The position numbers were made by a program, and so were the translations under genes. Shown piece by piece: positions 1-7,363 of a DNA stretch of 25,038 nucleotides. Within the stretch, counting starts at the first letter, position 1. Each line of letters starts with the position of its first letter. The stretch spans positions 1-25,038 of the forward strand of contig CBINFS010000049.1 of assembly GCA_966250015.1 (NCBI GenBank), written 5' to 3'. The DNA is from CBINFS01 sp966250015. GTDB lineage: Bacteria > Bacteroidota > Rhodothermia > Rhodothermales > DASSAV01. Below the pieces are notes generated by a model. It did not search any database. It saw only the letters and a list, made by a program, of their open reading frames with translations, and was not told where the DNA came from.

Positions 1-2
1 GA

Positions 3-827
3 GCGCTGGGTCTGTTCGAGGAGTTGATCGAGCTTGGGGAGGGCAACGCCGAGGCATACCAGCGGGCGTTCGACGTGGCCTTCGACTGGATGCAGACGTA
101 TCCGGTGAAGACGAACAAGTGGGGACCGTTCTTCGAAGACGTCCCCGGGTGGTCGGACACGCAGATCAACGCGGTTACGTATGCGATGTTTTTGATGGAG
201 CATCCGGAACTGGATCCGAATTGGCAGCAGACGGTGAAGGGGATCTTCGAATGGGTACATGAAGAGCTCGGCAACCACGAATACGAGCTGTACGGCGTGA
301 TTCCGACCAATGAACAGACCGCGTATCGTGTGCCCGGCAACAGCCACTCCTCGCGGCAGGCGTCGATGGAGCTTCGGTACGCTGAGCTGACCGGGGACAC
401 GACCTGCGTCCGGAACGCGGTGCGCCAGCTGAACTGGGCGACGTACATGGTCGACACTGATGGGAAGAACTACTATCCAAAGAGCAACATCTGGATGACG
501 GACGGATACGGGGACTACGTGCGTCACTATCTCCGTGCGATGGCCGCCGCTCCCGAGCTGGCGCCTGAGGACGCGGACCACCTGCTGCGCACGTCCTCGA
601 TCGTGCAGAACATACGCTACGAGCCCTCAGAGATCGTCTATCGGAAGTTCGACGCGCAATCGGAAGAGCTTTTCCGTTTGACGTCGAAGCCGACGGAGGT
701 GCAGGTGGACGGCGTGGCGTTGGAGGAGCGTGGAGGCGACGGGGCCGGCTGGACGTGGGAGCCGCTTGCGACGGGCGGTGTGCTGGTCGTGCGGTCCAAC
801 GGACGCGAGGTTAGATTGTCTTTGTAG
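3..827 (+). CDS. C-terminal part of a probable (alpha/alpha)-barrel glycan-active protein (5' end outside window)
   Basis: The reading frame is open from the left edge, so the true start lies upstream; the first in-window start-like codon (TTG at 24) is probably internal. The visible 270 or so residues are rich in Trp, Tyr and acidic residues arranged in amphipathic helices (for example AFDWMQTY, FEWVHEELG, ELRYAELTGD), typical of helical-toroid carbohydrate-active proteins. The final 65 residues look like a small beta domain (TEVQVDGVALEE, then GGVLVVRSNGREVRL), as is common at the end of six-hairpin glycosidases and lyases. I cannot name the family or point to catalytic residues from this fragment. 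The gene ends 33 bases before the DinB-like gene on the same strand. The barrel assignment is inference from composition and helix pattern; that it is a real coding region is much more certain. Confidence 0.6.
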   Translation, partial: ALGLFEELIELGEGNAEAYQRAFDVAFDWMQTYPVKTNKWGPFFEDVPGWSDTQINAVTYAMFLMEHPELDPNWQQTVKGIFEWVHEELGNHEYELYGVIPTNEQTAYRVPGNSHSSRQASMELRYAELTGDTTCVRNAVRQLNWATYMVDTDGKNYYPKSNIWMTDGYGDYVRHYLRAMAAAPELAPEDADHLLRTSSIVQNIRYEPSEIVYRKFDAQSEELFRLTSKPTEVQVDGVALEERGGDGAGWTWEPLATGGVLVVRSNGREVRLSL

Positions 828-860
828 GAGAGCCGGTTTTCAAGAGAACACATTTCTTTT

Positions 861-1319
861 ATGGACGAGATCGGTCACATCAAAGAAAACCTCAGTAGGG
901 CGCTGGAGGGGCCCGCGTGGCACGGTCCTGCGCTGATGGAGCTGCTCCGAGGGGTCTCGGCGGAGCAGGCTGCCGCTCATCCCATCCAAGGAGCGCACTC
1001 GATCTGGGAGATCGTGCTGCATTGTATTGCCTGGCATCGGGCTGTAACAAAGCGCCTACAAGGCGAAATAATCGAGCTGGAAGGGGAAGCCGACTGGCCG
1101 CCCGTCAAGGCACGCGACGAACGGGCCTGGCAGGATTGCTTGGGGGAGCTGAATCAGAGCACTCAAGAGCTGCTCATGGAACTGGATTCGTTTACCGTGC
1201 AGCGCCTGGACGACATGGCGCCGGGGAAGGACTATTCTTACTCTGTCATGCTCCACGGCCTCGTCGGCCACGACCTCTACCATGCGGGGCAAATCGCACT
1301 GCTCAAGAAAGGGGTGTGA
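861..1319 (+). CDS. DinB-family metal-binding four-helix protein
   Basis: A 152-residue protein of the DinB/YfiT-like superfamily, four-helix bundles that bind a divalent metal through three histidines; members include thiol transferases and many stress proteins of unknown reaction. The characteristic histidines are visible: one at the end of helix 2 (His54 in WEIVLHCIAWH) and the C-terminal HxxxH pair (His137 and His141 in HDLYHAGQI). Length is normal for the family and there is no signal peptide, so it is cytoplasmic. The ATG at 861 gives the canonical helical N-terminus. It follows the upstream gene by 33 bases and may be cotranscribed. The hairpin at 1346-1373 follows its stop. Substrate cannot be predicted. 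Confidence 0.85.
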   Translation: MDEIGHIKENLSRALEGPAWHGPALMELLRGVSAEQAAAHPIQGAHSIWEIVLHCIAWHRAVTKRLQGEIIELEGEADWPPVKARDERAWQDCLGELNQSTQELLMELDSFTVQRLDDMAPGKDYSYSVMLHGLVGHDLYHAGQIALLKKGV

Positions 1320-1340
1320 CGTCGTGGAATCGTACCATGT

Positions 1341-1373
1341 AAAAAATCCCACCCCGCGAGAACGGGGCGGGAT
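1341..1373 (-). terminator. Intrinsic terminator shared by convergent DinB-like and GH9 genes
   Basis: An 11-bp stem (1346-1356 with 1363-1373, six-base loop) lies between the two stop codons. On the minus strand all positions pair, with one G-U wobble, and the stem runs into a U tract (complement of A1341-A1345), giving a good terminator for the GH9 gene. On the plus strand the stem carries an A-C mismatch and is followed by TTGCTTT, so it may work weakly for the DinB-like gene too. Confidence 0.8.
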
Positions 1374-1400
1374 TTGCTTTGACGCAAGGTCGGTAGTGTC

Positions 1401-3884
1401 TCACTGGTCGAGCAGCTGGTCGGCGCCGAGGACGAGGAACATGAAGTTGCTGGCGCCGCCGCCGAGCACGTACTCGACCTGCTGCCACAGGTAGGGAAAC
1501 TCCTTCAGCTCAGGAAAGTCCGGCCGAATCAACGCGGTGCCTGAGATCACGCCGCCGGGTATGTACGAGTAGTCCGCACGGTTCAGGCCATACGCGATGG
1601 TCGCCGACTTCGAGCCGACGCCCGACGCGAACGAAGCGGTATTGACGCCGGGATGCACGCCGAGGACGAAGTTGAGTGCGTTTAGCATGTACTCGGGGCT
1701 GACGACGTCCGGGAACCCCTTATGCAGGAAGTATTGCTGCACGCCGAAGCTCTGGATACCCCATCCTGCGCCCCAGATGTAGGGCTCGTAGGGTACGCCG
1801 TAGGGCGTCTTTTTCTGCTGTTCTACAACCTCGGCGAAGTGACGGGCGACAGCCTCCCGTACTTCGTTCGTGAACGTCTCGTCGTTGATCAGAGGCAGCG
1901 CACGGCCGATGAGCCAGCCAGTCCCCCTGATGTTTTCAACGATCCGCTGCCGGTTATCGAGCAGGACCTGCCGGTACTCGGGTTTGCCCGTGCTCAGGAG
2001 AAGCTCGATCGTGGCGTGGATGTAGTTGTTGAAGCTCCGGGTCAGGTCTCGCTCTTCCCTGTAGAGGGCTTCCGCCGCGGCCAGGCTTTCCTCGGCAAGC
2101 GCCGGGTTGTAATCCTTCAGCACGCGCCCCGCGATGGCAAGCGCCACGATGCCTCGGAACTCGTGATTGGGGTGCTGCTCGGTGAACACCCAGCGGTCGT
2201 CGGGGACTCCCGAATGGGTGGCGGTGCGCTCGTTCGGAGCCAGTGACGGGTCGTAGAACAGGTTGTCCGTGCTGTTGATTACGTCGCCAAGGAGCACGTA
2301 CTGTTTCAGCGTCGGAACGATGATCCCGCGGTAGAGACGGCCGAGGCTTTTATACCCACCGAGGATGGTCAATACGCCGTGCTCGACCTGCTGGAGAAGA
2401 TCGGGCACGCCGTCCGGCTGGTGGATCTTGACCAGATTGTTTTCCTGGTCGATTGTGGTCTCGTCGTAGTCGACGCCGAAGGCTTCGTAGGCGGACGCCA
2501 GGATGAACACTTCATCGGCCTGCGACTCGATGCGGAAGTCGTCGTCGCCGGCGTCGTGCCAACCGCCCTTGTTGAGGCCGGGTACGAGGTCGCCGGGCTT
2601 GAAGCGGGTCAACGTAGACGGACCCTGGACGTACCCGTCGAAGTGGTTGGTATCGACCGGCGCCATCCGGGCGTCGTCCATGTGGCAGGCGCCGTGCCAG
2701 ACGCGGTACTGCTCCTCGACGCGCATGTGGCACATCTGGACGGGCAGGAAGTACTCCAGCGTCGGCTGCCAGACGTGGCGTTTGAACACGTCTTCCGCAA
2801 TGCGGAACGGGTTGGTGCGGAAGTCGCGGTATTCGACTACGTAGAGGCCGGGGTCGGTGATCTGAGAGAAGTCGAACGTGAGATAGTTGTAGCGGAGGAA
2901 TTTGCCGAACGTAGAGGGTGCGCCGGTGAGCACATCTTCAAACCCACCTTCTTCATTGACGCGCCTGACGCGAACCGTTCCGCCGCCCTGGTCCGATTTG
3001 TCGAGCTCGATGATGGCAACCTTGCTCTGATTCGGGTGATACCCCACCTGGGATACCTGAACGACCGGCGAATGCTTCCATTCGGGCACCGCGTGAGGGC
3101 GGACGATCCACTCGATGGCCCCGGTTGTAGCGCCGGCAGGCACGAGGGAGCGGACTACGAACCAGCCGTTGTTGTGCTTGTTGCGCCCGTCGAGCAACTG
3201 GAGGTCGCCCGTCCGGCTCTCGATGACCATCCGTTGCAGCTCGGTCTCCGGGGCTACGGTCAGGCGCCTTCCGATCGCAAGGGGAACGGGCTGGAATTCG
3301 CCGTCTACGTCAAGGGCGACCGGTCCGTTGGCCTGACGCGGGAAGATGCCGGATGCGTCGTCGACGTACCAGCTCTTACCAAACAGCTCGGCCGGGGAAA
3401 GCTCCAAGTTGAAGCCCACTTTCCCTATCCATTCGGAAGGGAGCGGCTGATCGAGGTCGACGGTGATCCGTACCCCTTCCCCTTCACCTTTGACGTGCAC
3501 CTTGTAGGTGAAGTAAAGGTCGGGGTAGACGATGGGGTTGAACCCTTTAAGATGCCGGCTCGAATCCGGATAGGAGAGCCAGACGGTGATTTCGTTGTTT
3601 TCCTGATCGACGATGCGCCGGTGCTGGACGGGAATCGGCTGCCACTGGCCGGGGGTGGGCTCGAGCCTCAGGTCGCCGTTGCTGGCCGTCCGGATACCGT
3701 GCTGAATGATGCCGACGCCGCCCTGATGGCCTTCCGGATAAATGTCCTGGAAGACCATGACGTTTACACCGTACCGTTCGAAGTATTCGAGGTCGTTTAG
3801 CTGGAACGAAACGTCTTGGCCTGAGACCCTGCTAACAGGGAGCAAAACGAATAATAGCAATACCAACGCTTGAAATGCTCTCAT
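1401..3884 (-). CDS. Secreted glycoside hydrolase family 9 enzyme with Ig-like N-terminal domain
   Basis: An 827-residue exported enzyme. The start chosen is the ATG at 3884, not the 24-codon longer frame, because it gives a clean signal peptide (residues 1-22, hydrophobic LVLLLFVLLP core, cleavage near VSG|Q) and has AGGAG ten bases upstream. Residues about 23-268 form a beta-rich region I cannot assign. Residues about 272-361 resemble the CelD-type Ig-like domain (VSQVGYHPNQSKVAII). From about 370 onward is the GH9 (alpha/alpha)6 catalytic domain: ACHMDD, then GGWHDAGDDD at 440-449 carrying the nucleophile/base aspartates Asp444 and Asp447, and near the C terminus WQQVEYVLGGG with candidate catalytic acid Glu804. 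GH9 enzymes are mostly inverting endo-glucanases, but this branch departs from classical cellulases around both motifs, so the substrate (beta-glucan, glucomannan, other) is open. The next upstream gene, encoding a YczE-like protein, is on the same strand 132 bases away. Confidence 0.88.
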   Translation of the reverse strand: MRAFQALVLLLFVLLPVSRVSGQDVSFQLNDLEYFERYGVNVMVFQDIYPEGHQGGVGIIQHGIRTASNGDLRLEPTPGQWQPIPVQHRRIVDQENNEITVWLSYPDSSRHLKGFNPIVYPDLYFTYKVHVKGEGEGVRITVDLDQPLPSEWIGKVGFNLELSPAELFGKSWYVDDASGIFPRQANGPVALDVDGEFQPVPLAIGRRLTVAPETELQRMVIESRTGDLQLLDGRNKHNNGWFVVRSLVPAGATTGAIEWIVRPHAVPEWKHSPVVQVSQVGYHPNQSKVAIIELDKSDQGGGTVRVRRVNEEGGFEDVLTGAPSTFGKFLRYNYLTFDFSQITDPGLYVVEYRDFRTNPFRIAEDVFKRHVWQPTLEYFLPVQMCHMRVEEQYRVWHGACHMDDARMAPVDTNHFDGYVQGPSTLTRFKPGDLVPGLNKGGWHDAGDDDFRIESQADEVFILASAYEAFGVDYDETTIDQENNLVKIHQPDGVPDLLQQVEHGVLTILGGYKSLGRLYRGIIVPTLKQYVLLGDVINSTDNLFYDPSLAPNERTATHSGVPDDRWVFTEQHPNHEFRGIVALAIAGRVLKDYNPALAEESLAAAEALYREERDLTRSFNNYIHATIELLLSTGKPEYRQVLLDNRQRIVENIRGTGWLIGRALPLINDETFTNEVREAVARHFAEVVEQQKKTPYGVPYEPYIWGAGWGIQSFGVQQYFLHKGFPDVVSPEYMLNALNFVLGVHPGVNTASFASGVGSKSATIAYGLNRADYSYIPGGVISGTALIRPDFPELKEFPYLWQQVEYVLGGGASNFMFLVLGADQLLDQ

Positions 3885-4016
3885 GGCAATATCACTCCTG
3901 ATCCGACGTTCGAGTGGCTGAGGGACGATTCGGCCCATACAGGGCGCAGGCGTCAATATAACCTGACGGGCAGACGTCGACCGGTTCTTGACGGTAAATT
4001 AAAATGATCCAATCAG

Positions 4017-4712
4017 TCAGGCCGCGCGGCGAAGGTCGGAATCGTGCGGCTCCGGGACGTGCAGCGGCCGGACGGATCCGGTTGCGGTCATTCCAAAGAG
4101 TTGCAGGCCCCATTGGGTGGCGGGACCGATGGAGAAGGTAAAGAGGATGGTGCCGATCCCCACCGTTCCGCCCATCAGCCATCCGAGGGCGAGGACGCTC
4201 ATTTCGATGATCGTGCGCACCCGGCCAACAGGCCAGTTGGTCAGCTGGCTGATTCCGATCATGAGGCCGTCACGGGGACCTTTCCCCAGACCGGCGCCGA
4301 TGTAAAGCCCCGTCGCCAGCCCGCAGAGCACGATGCCGGCGCTGAAGTAGAGGAATGCCAGGAGCCAGCCACCGGGATCGGGGATCACCGGCATTATCAG
4401 GTCGATGAATACCCCGATGAACACCATGTTGGCAAGCGTACCGGTGCCGGGTCGGACGTTGATGAAGTACGTACCCACCAGAATCGCCAGCCCGACCACG
4501 ATCGAGGCGACGCCGATGCTCATACCGGTGAGCCTTGAGAGTCCTACGTGAAACGCATCCCAGGGTCCGAGGCCCAGGTTGCTCCGCACCATCAGTGCAA
4601 TGGCGACGCCGTAAAGCAACAGCCCCAGGAAAAGCTGAAGCCATCGAGACGTTCGAGAACGCTCCCCTTTCTTCAACCGATTCGACGCGTTCTCTAGACG
4701 GACAAAATGCAT
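4017..4712 (-). CDS. YczE/YyaS/YitT-family integral membrane protein
   Basis: A 231-residue polytopic membrane protein with about five or six hydrophobic segments. It shows the internal pseudo-repeat typical of the YczE group: LGLGPWDAFHVGLS at about 46-59 and GLGKGPRDGLMIGIS at about 141-155, each a glycine-rich loop followed by a helix. Members are of unknown transport function; some are linked genetically to antibiotic synthesis in Bacillus. The ATG at 4712 is preferred over a TTG seven codons upstream (4733), because that TTG lies inside the U tract of the hairpin at 4743-4772. The C terminus ends in a charged cytoplasmic tail. It sits between the esterase and the GH9 gene on the same strand, with gaps of more than 130 bases on each side, so it is probably transcribed separately. 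Confidence 0.82.
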   Translation of the reverse strand: MHFVRLENASNRLKKGERSRTSRWLQLFLGLLLYGVAIALMVRSNLGLGPWDAFHVGLSRLTGMSIGVASIVVGLAILVGTYFINVRPGTGTLANMVFIGVFIDLIMPVIPDPGGWLLAFLYFSAGIVLCGLATGLYIGAGLGKGPRDGLMIGISQLTNWPVGRVRTIIEMSVLALGWLMGGTVGIGTILFTFSIGPATQWGLQLFGMTATGSVRPLHVPEPHDSDLRRAA

Positions 4713-4731
4713 GGATTCGACTGGGATAAAC

Positions 4732-4772
4732 AAAAACGAGTCTCTTTCACACGAGATCTGCCGTGTGAAAGA
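4732..4772 (-). terminator. Perfect 11-bp inverted repeat with T-rich flank; probable terminator of the SGNH esterase gene
   Basis: Bases 4743-4753 pair perfectly with 4762-4772 across an eight-base loop. Read on the minus strand the stem is followed, after a six-base gap, by a T-rich stretch (complement of A4732-A4736). It lies 75 bases downstream of the esterase stop and just upstream of the YczE-like gene. The gap between stem and U tract is longer than ideal, so an operator for the YczE-like gene is an alternative reading. Confidence 0.5.
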
Positions 4773-4846
4773 AACCCGTTGTACGCCGATCAGCCTGAAA
4801 GTTTTCAGCCCCCGTGTCTGGAGGCAAATGAAAACGGCAGAAGGCC

Positions 4847-5578
4847 TTAGAGCATGCCTTCGAGCGCCTCGATGATTTCCCGGGCTACGAATTGGTTGCC
4901 GGCTTCGTTGAGGTGGACGCCATCCGTCGTCAGGATCCCACTTTCCGCATGATCCGGATTGTTTTCTGATAGATGTTCCACGAATGCCTGCCGGAGGTCA
5001 CAGAGCCTGGCGCCGGTGTCCCGGGCGACGGTGCGAGAAATCTCGGCGTATTCGGAGAGCTGCTGGTTCACGGCGGACGTGTCGGCCGGATTCTCGCCGA
5101 TGACGCTCGGTGTGCACAGCAGGACCTCGGCGCCTGCCGAATCGATCCGGCTGATGATTTCCCTCAAGCCCGCCTCGTAGGTTTCGCGATCCGTGCCCTC
5201 CAGGTCGTCGAACTCGAAGGCATGCCAAACGTCGTTGATGCCGATGTAGATCACGACGTGGGTCGGGTTGTGAGCCAACACGTCACGTTCGAGGCGTGCC
5301 TGCAGATCCGGCACCTTGTTGCCACTGATGCCGGCGCCGATCACCTCGATCTGCCGGTCAGGGTAACGCTGCCGCAGCGAGTCTTCGATGATGCGGACGT
5401 AACCGCCGGGCTGCGCACCCATTTCAGTGATCGAGTCGCCAAAAAATACGATCCGGGCCGCGTCGGCGGATGAGGCTTCTGCACCTTCATTGCTTTCGGT
5501 GTCGGCGCAACCGGCCACTAAAAAGGCGGAGAAAAAGCAGGCCATGAGTGTGATGAAAACTTTGGAATTATGTCGCAT
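4847..5578 (-). CDS. SGNH/GDSL-type hydrolase lipoprotein (probable carbohydrate or lipid esterase)
   Basis: A 243-residue exported lipoprotein. The ATG at 5578 is preferred over a start 19 codons upstream because it directly precedes a lipoprotein signal peptide ending in LVAGC (lipidated Cys24). All SGNH blocks are visible: block I FFGDSIT with nucleophile Ser49, block II glycine in GISGN (about Gly86), block III GIND with Asn115, and block V DGVHLN with Asp219 and His222. The length fits a single-domain SGNH enzyme. Such enzymes remove acyl groups from sugars, lipids or peptidoglycan; the neighbouring GH9 and GH5_8 enzymes make an acetyl-glycan esterase plausible, but this is inference. 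It is divergent from nadE, with about 150 bases between the two starts that must hold both promoters. Confidence 0.88.
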   Translation of the reverse strand: MRHNSKVFITLMACFFSAFLVAGCADTESNEGAEASSADAARIVFFGDSITEMGAQPGGYVRIIEDSLRQRYPDRQIEVIGAGISGNKVPDLQARLERDVLAHNPTHVVIYIGINDVWHAFEFDDLEGTDRETYEAGLREIISRIDSAGAEVLLCTPSVIGENPADTSAVNQQLSEYAEISRTVARDTGARLCDLRQAFVEHLSENNPDHAESGILTTDGVHLNEAGNQFVAREIIEALEGML

Positions 5579-5730
5579 GGTTGGGTTGCGGTCAGTCAGG
5601 TTTTGAGATTCGTTGATTCTCCCCGAGGTACCCATAACACGGATTCAATATACGAGTGCTCCGTTCTTAATTTCCGGATCATTATCGATCAAGTGGGTCG
5701 CAGAATAGCTGTGTCATTTAGCAATCAATC

Positions 5731-6618
5731 ATGGAATTGAAGGATCAGGACATTCGACTGACAGAACAGTTGCTTACGATCGACGCGGAGCGGGAAATCG
5801 AGGCGGGAGCGCGCTGGATGCGAGACTACCTGTCCAGTACGGGGAAGAGCCGTTTCGTTGTGGGGCTATCTGGCGGGCTGGATAGTGCAGTCACGGCGAT
5901 GTGGGGCGCACGGGCCATCGGTAATCAAAACATGATCGTCGTGCGGCTCCCGTACGGATATATACATCCGTCCCGGTTTGCGCCGTCGGTTGCGGCGTCG
6001 TCGGAAGACGCGGATCTGGTCGCGAAGCGGATGGAGGGCGCGGATTACCGCACGATCGACATCGCCCCGGCCGTTGACGCGATTGCGGCACAGATGGGGC
6101 TTGCCGACGCCATCGAGCAGGCCGAGCGGGACGGCCAACTGCCGAAGTCACTGGCGCTTGCACTGGGCAACCTCAAGGCTCGCGTCCGGGCGACCATTCT
6201 GCGAACCATTACGAACGTCGAGGATGCCCTGCTCCTCGGAACGGGCAACAAAACGGAATACCTGCTCGCTTACTTTACGACGGGTGGGGATGAAGAAAGT
6301 GACCTCGAGATCCTGCAACATTACTTGAAGGCAGAGGTCAGGCAGCTTGCCAAGGCGCTCGGTGTTCCCCAGCGCGTGATCGATAAGGCGCCGTCGGCCG
6401 ACCTGTGGACCGGACAGACGGACGAGAATGAATTGGGCTTCACGTACGCACAGGCTGACCTCGTCCTGCGCCTGACCGAGGGAAGACGGGACCGTGTCAT
6501 CGAGCGGGACGGATTGCCGGGTGTGACTCCTGAAACTGTGCGGCAGATTCTGGATCGGGTAGACCGTACGGCGTTCAAACGGGCAGCAAAGCCCATTTTC
6601 CCAAGGTATGGTGCCTGA
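5731..6618 (+). CDS. nadE: NH3-dependent NAD(+) synthetase
   Basis: A 295-residue cytoplasmic enzyme of the N-type ATP pyrophosphatase family that adenylates and amidates nicotinic acid adenine dinucleotide to NAD+, the last step of NAD synthesis. The PP-loop SGGLDS is at 47-52, the GNLKARVRA segment at 146-154, TGNKTE at 171-176 and the family signature KAPSADLW at 219-226 followed by TDE at 230-232. There is no N-terminal nitrilase-like glutaminase domain, so it should use free ammonia or a separate glutaminase. The length is slightly above that of short bacterial NadE proteins. The ATG at 5731 gives the expected N-terminal helix; there is no clear Shine-Dalgarno. The PEGA lipoprotein gene follows on the same strand after about 180 bases. 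Confidence 0.95.
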   Translation: MELKDQDIRLTEQLLTIDAEREIEAGARWMRDYLSSTGKSRFVVGLSGGLDSAVTAMWGARAIGNQNMIVVRLPYGYIHPSRFAPSVAASSEDADLVAKRMEGADYRTIDIAPAVDAIAAQMGLADAIEQAERDGQLPKSLALALGNLKARVRATILRTITNVEDALLLGTGNKTEYLLAYFTTGGDEESDLEILQHYLKAEVRQLAKALGVPQRVIDKAPSADLWTGQTDENELGFTYAQADLVLRLTEGRRDRVIERDGLPGVTPETVRQILDRVDRTAFKRAAKPIFPRYGA

Positions 6619-6800
6619 AGCGCTGCCGGCGCGTGAAACTACGGATTGCACTTTACGTAATTATCGGTGCAGGCCCCGGAGTGATCAGAATATCGTGGAG
6701 GTGCTCGGAGTCACATCAGCACCAGGGTAAAGGGGGTTCTTTGTCGGGAGTTTTGACACGTTTCTCCACAGGCATTTTTCATTTTAGTGAGGTCTTCACG

Positions 6801-7304
6801 ATGCAAAGGAAAATTCTGGGCGCCGGTTTATTGTTTTTGGTCACGTTGTTCGTGGGTGGCTGTGCCACAATTTTGTCAGGTACGAGTGACGACATTCGTT
6901 TTGATTCCGATCCACCGGGGGCGCTCATTTTGATCGATGGCCTGGAGCGGGGCCGGACGCCTGAAACGCTTTCCATCAAGCGGCCCGGGATTGGCGATAC
7001 GGAAGTGACACTCAAGCTCGAAGGCTACGAGCCGCGTACGTTTACCCTGCAAAAAGAGTTCAACGCGGTCAGTGTTCTGAACCTGTTCGGAATGGTAGGC
7101 TGGGCGGTCGACGTGGCTACCGGCGCTGTAACCCGTTACAGTCCGCGCGGATACGATCTCCGGCTCGAACCTGCAAGGGCGTCGATGGACATAAAAGAAT
7201 TGCAGCAGGATGATTCCGGCCGGCTCATCATCCCGAGCGTCGACACGGATAACGTTACGGTCATCGATTCCGAAGCCGGCGTCACCCTCGTTTTTTCGAA
7301 ATGA
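6801..7304 (+). CDS. PEGA-domain lipoprotein
   Basis: A 167-residue predicted lipoprotein. The frame stays open 56 codons further upstream, but the ATG at 6801 has TGAGGT about ten bases upstream and begins a lipoprotein signal peptide (hydrophobic residues 5-18, lipobox VGGC, Cys21). Residues about 30-75 match the PEGA motif pattern (FDSDPPGALILIDG, then GRTPETL), a short beta repeat found in surface and S-layer-associated proteins. After it come a hydrophobic stretch (VSVLNLFGMVGWAVDVATGAV) and a hydrophilic C-terminal tail. Its molecular role is unknown; a structural or envelope-associated part is likely. A strong terminator follows 26 bases after the stop. Confidence 0.82.
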   Translation: MQRKILGAGLLFLVTLFVGGCATILSGTSDDIRFDSDPPGALILIDGLERGRTPETLSIKRPGIGDTEVTLKLEGYEPRTFTLQKEFNAVSVLNLFGMVGWAVDVATGAVTRYSPRGYDLRLEPARASMDIKELQQDDSGRLIIPSVDTDNVTVIDSEAGVTLVFSK

Positions 7305-7329
7305 TCGGTTAAATACGTCAAGGTAATCA

Positions 7330-7363
7330 GGGCCGGTTGTCGCAAGGCGACCGGCCCTTTTTT
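7330..7363 (+). terminator. Strong intrinsic terminator of the PEGA lipoprotein gene
   Basis: A 12-bp GC-rich stem (7330-7341 with 7346-7357, two G-U pairs) is closed by a GCAA tetraloop and followed by six Ts (7358-7363). The T run overlaps the stop codon of the convergent mannanase gene at 7362-7364. Confidence 0.9.

Noticed and set aside
2379..3800. 473-codon open frame on the plus strand opposite the GH9 gene
   Set aside because: It is antisense to a clear GH9 protein with signal peptide, Ig-like domain and catalytic motifs. Its translation is a Val/Asp/Gly-rich composition typical of reverse frames of GC-rich genes, with no recognisable domain.
6633..6800. N-terminal 56-codon extension of the PEGA lipoprotein
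   Set aside because: The ATG at 6801 has a Shine-Dalgarno and directly starts a lipoprotein signal peptide; the extension would bury that signal peptide inside the protein.
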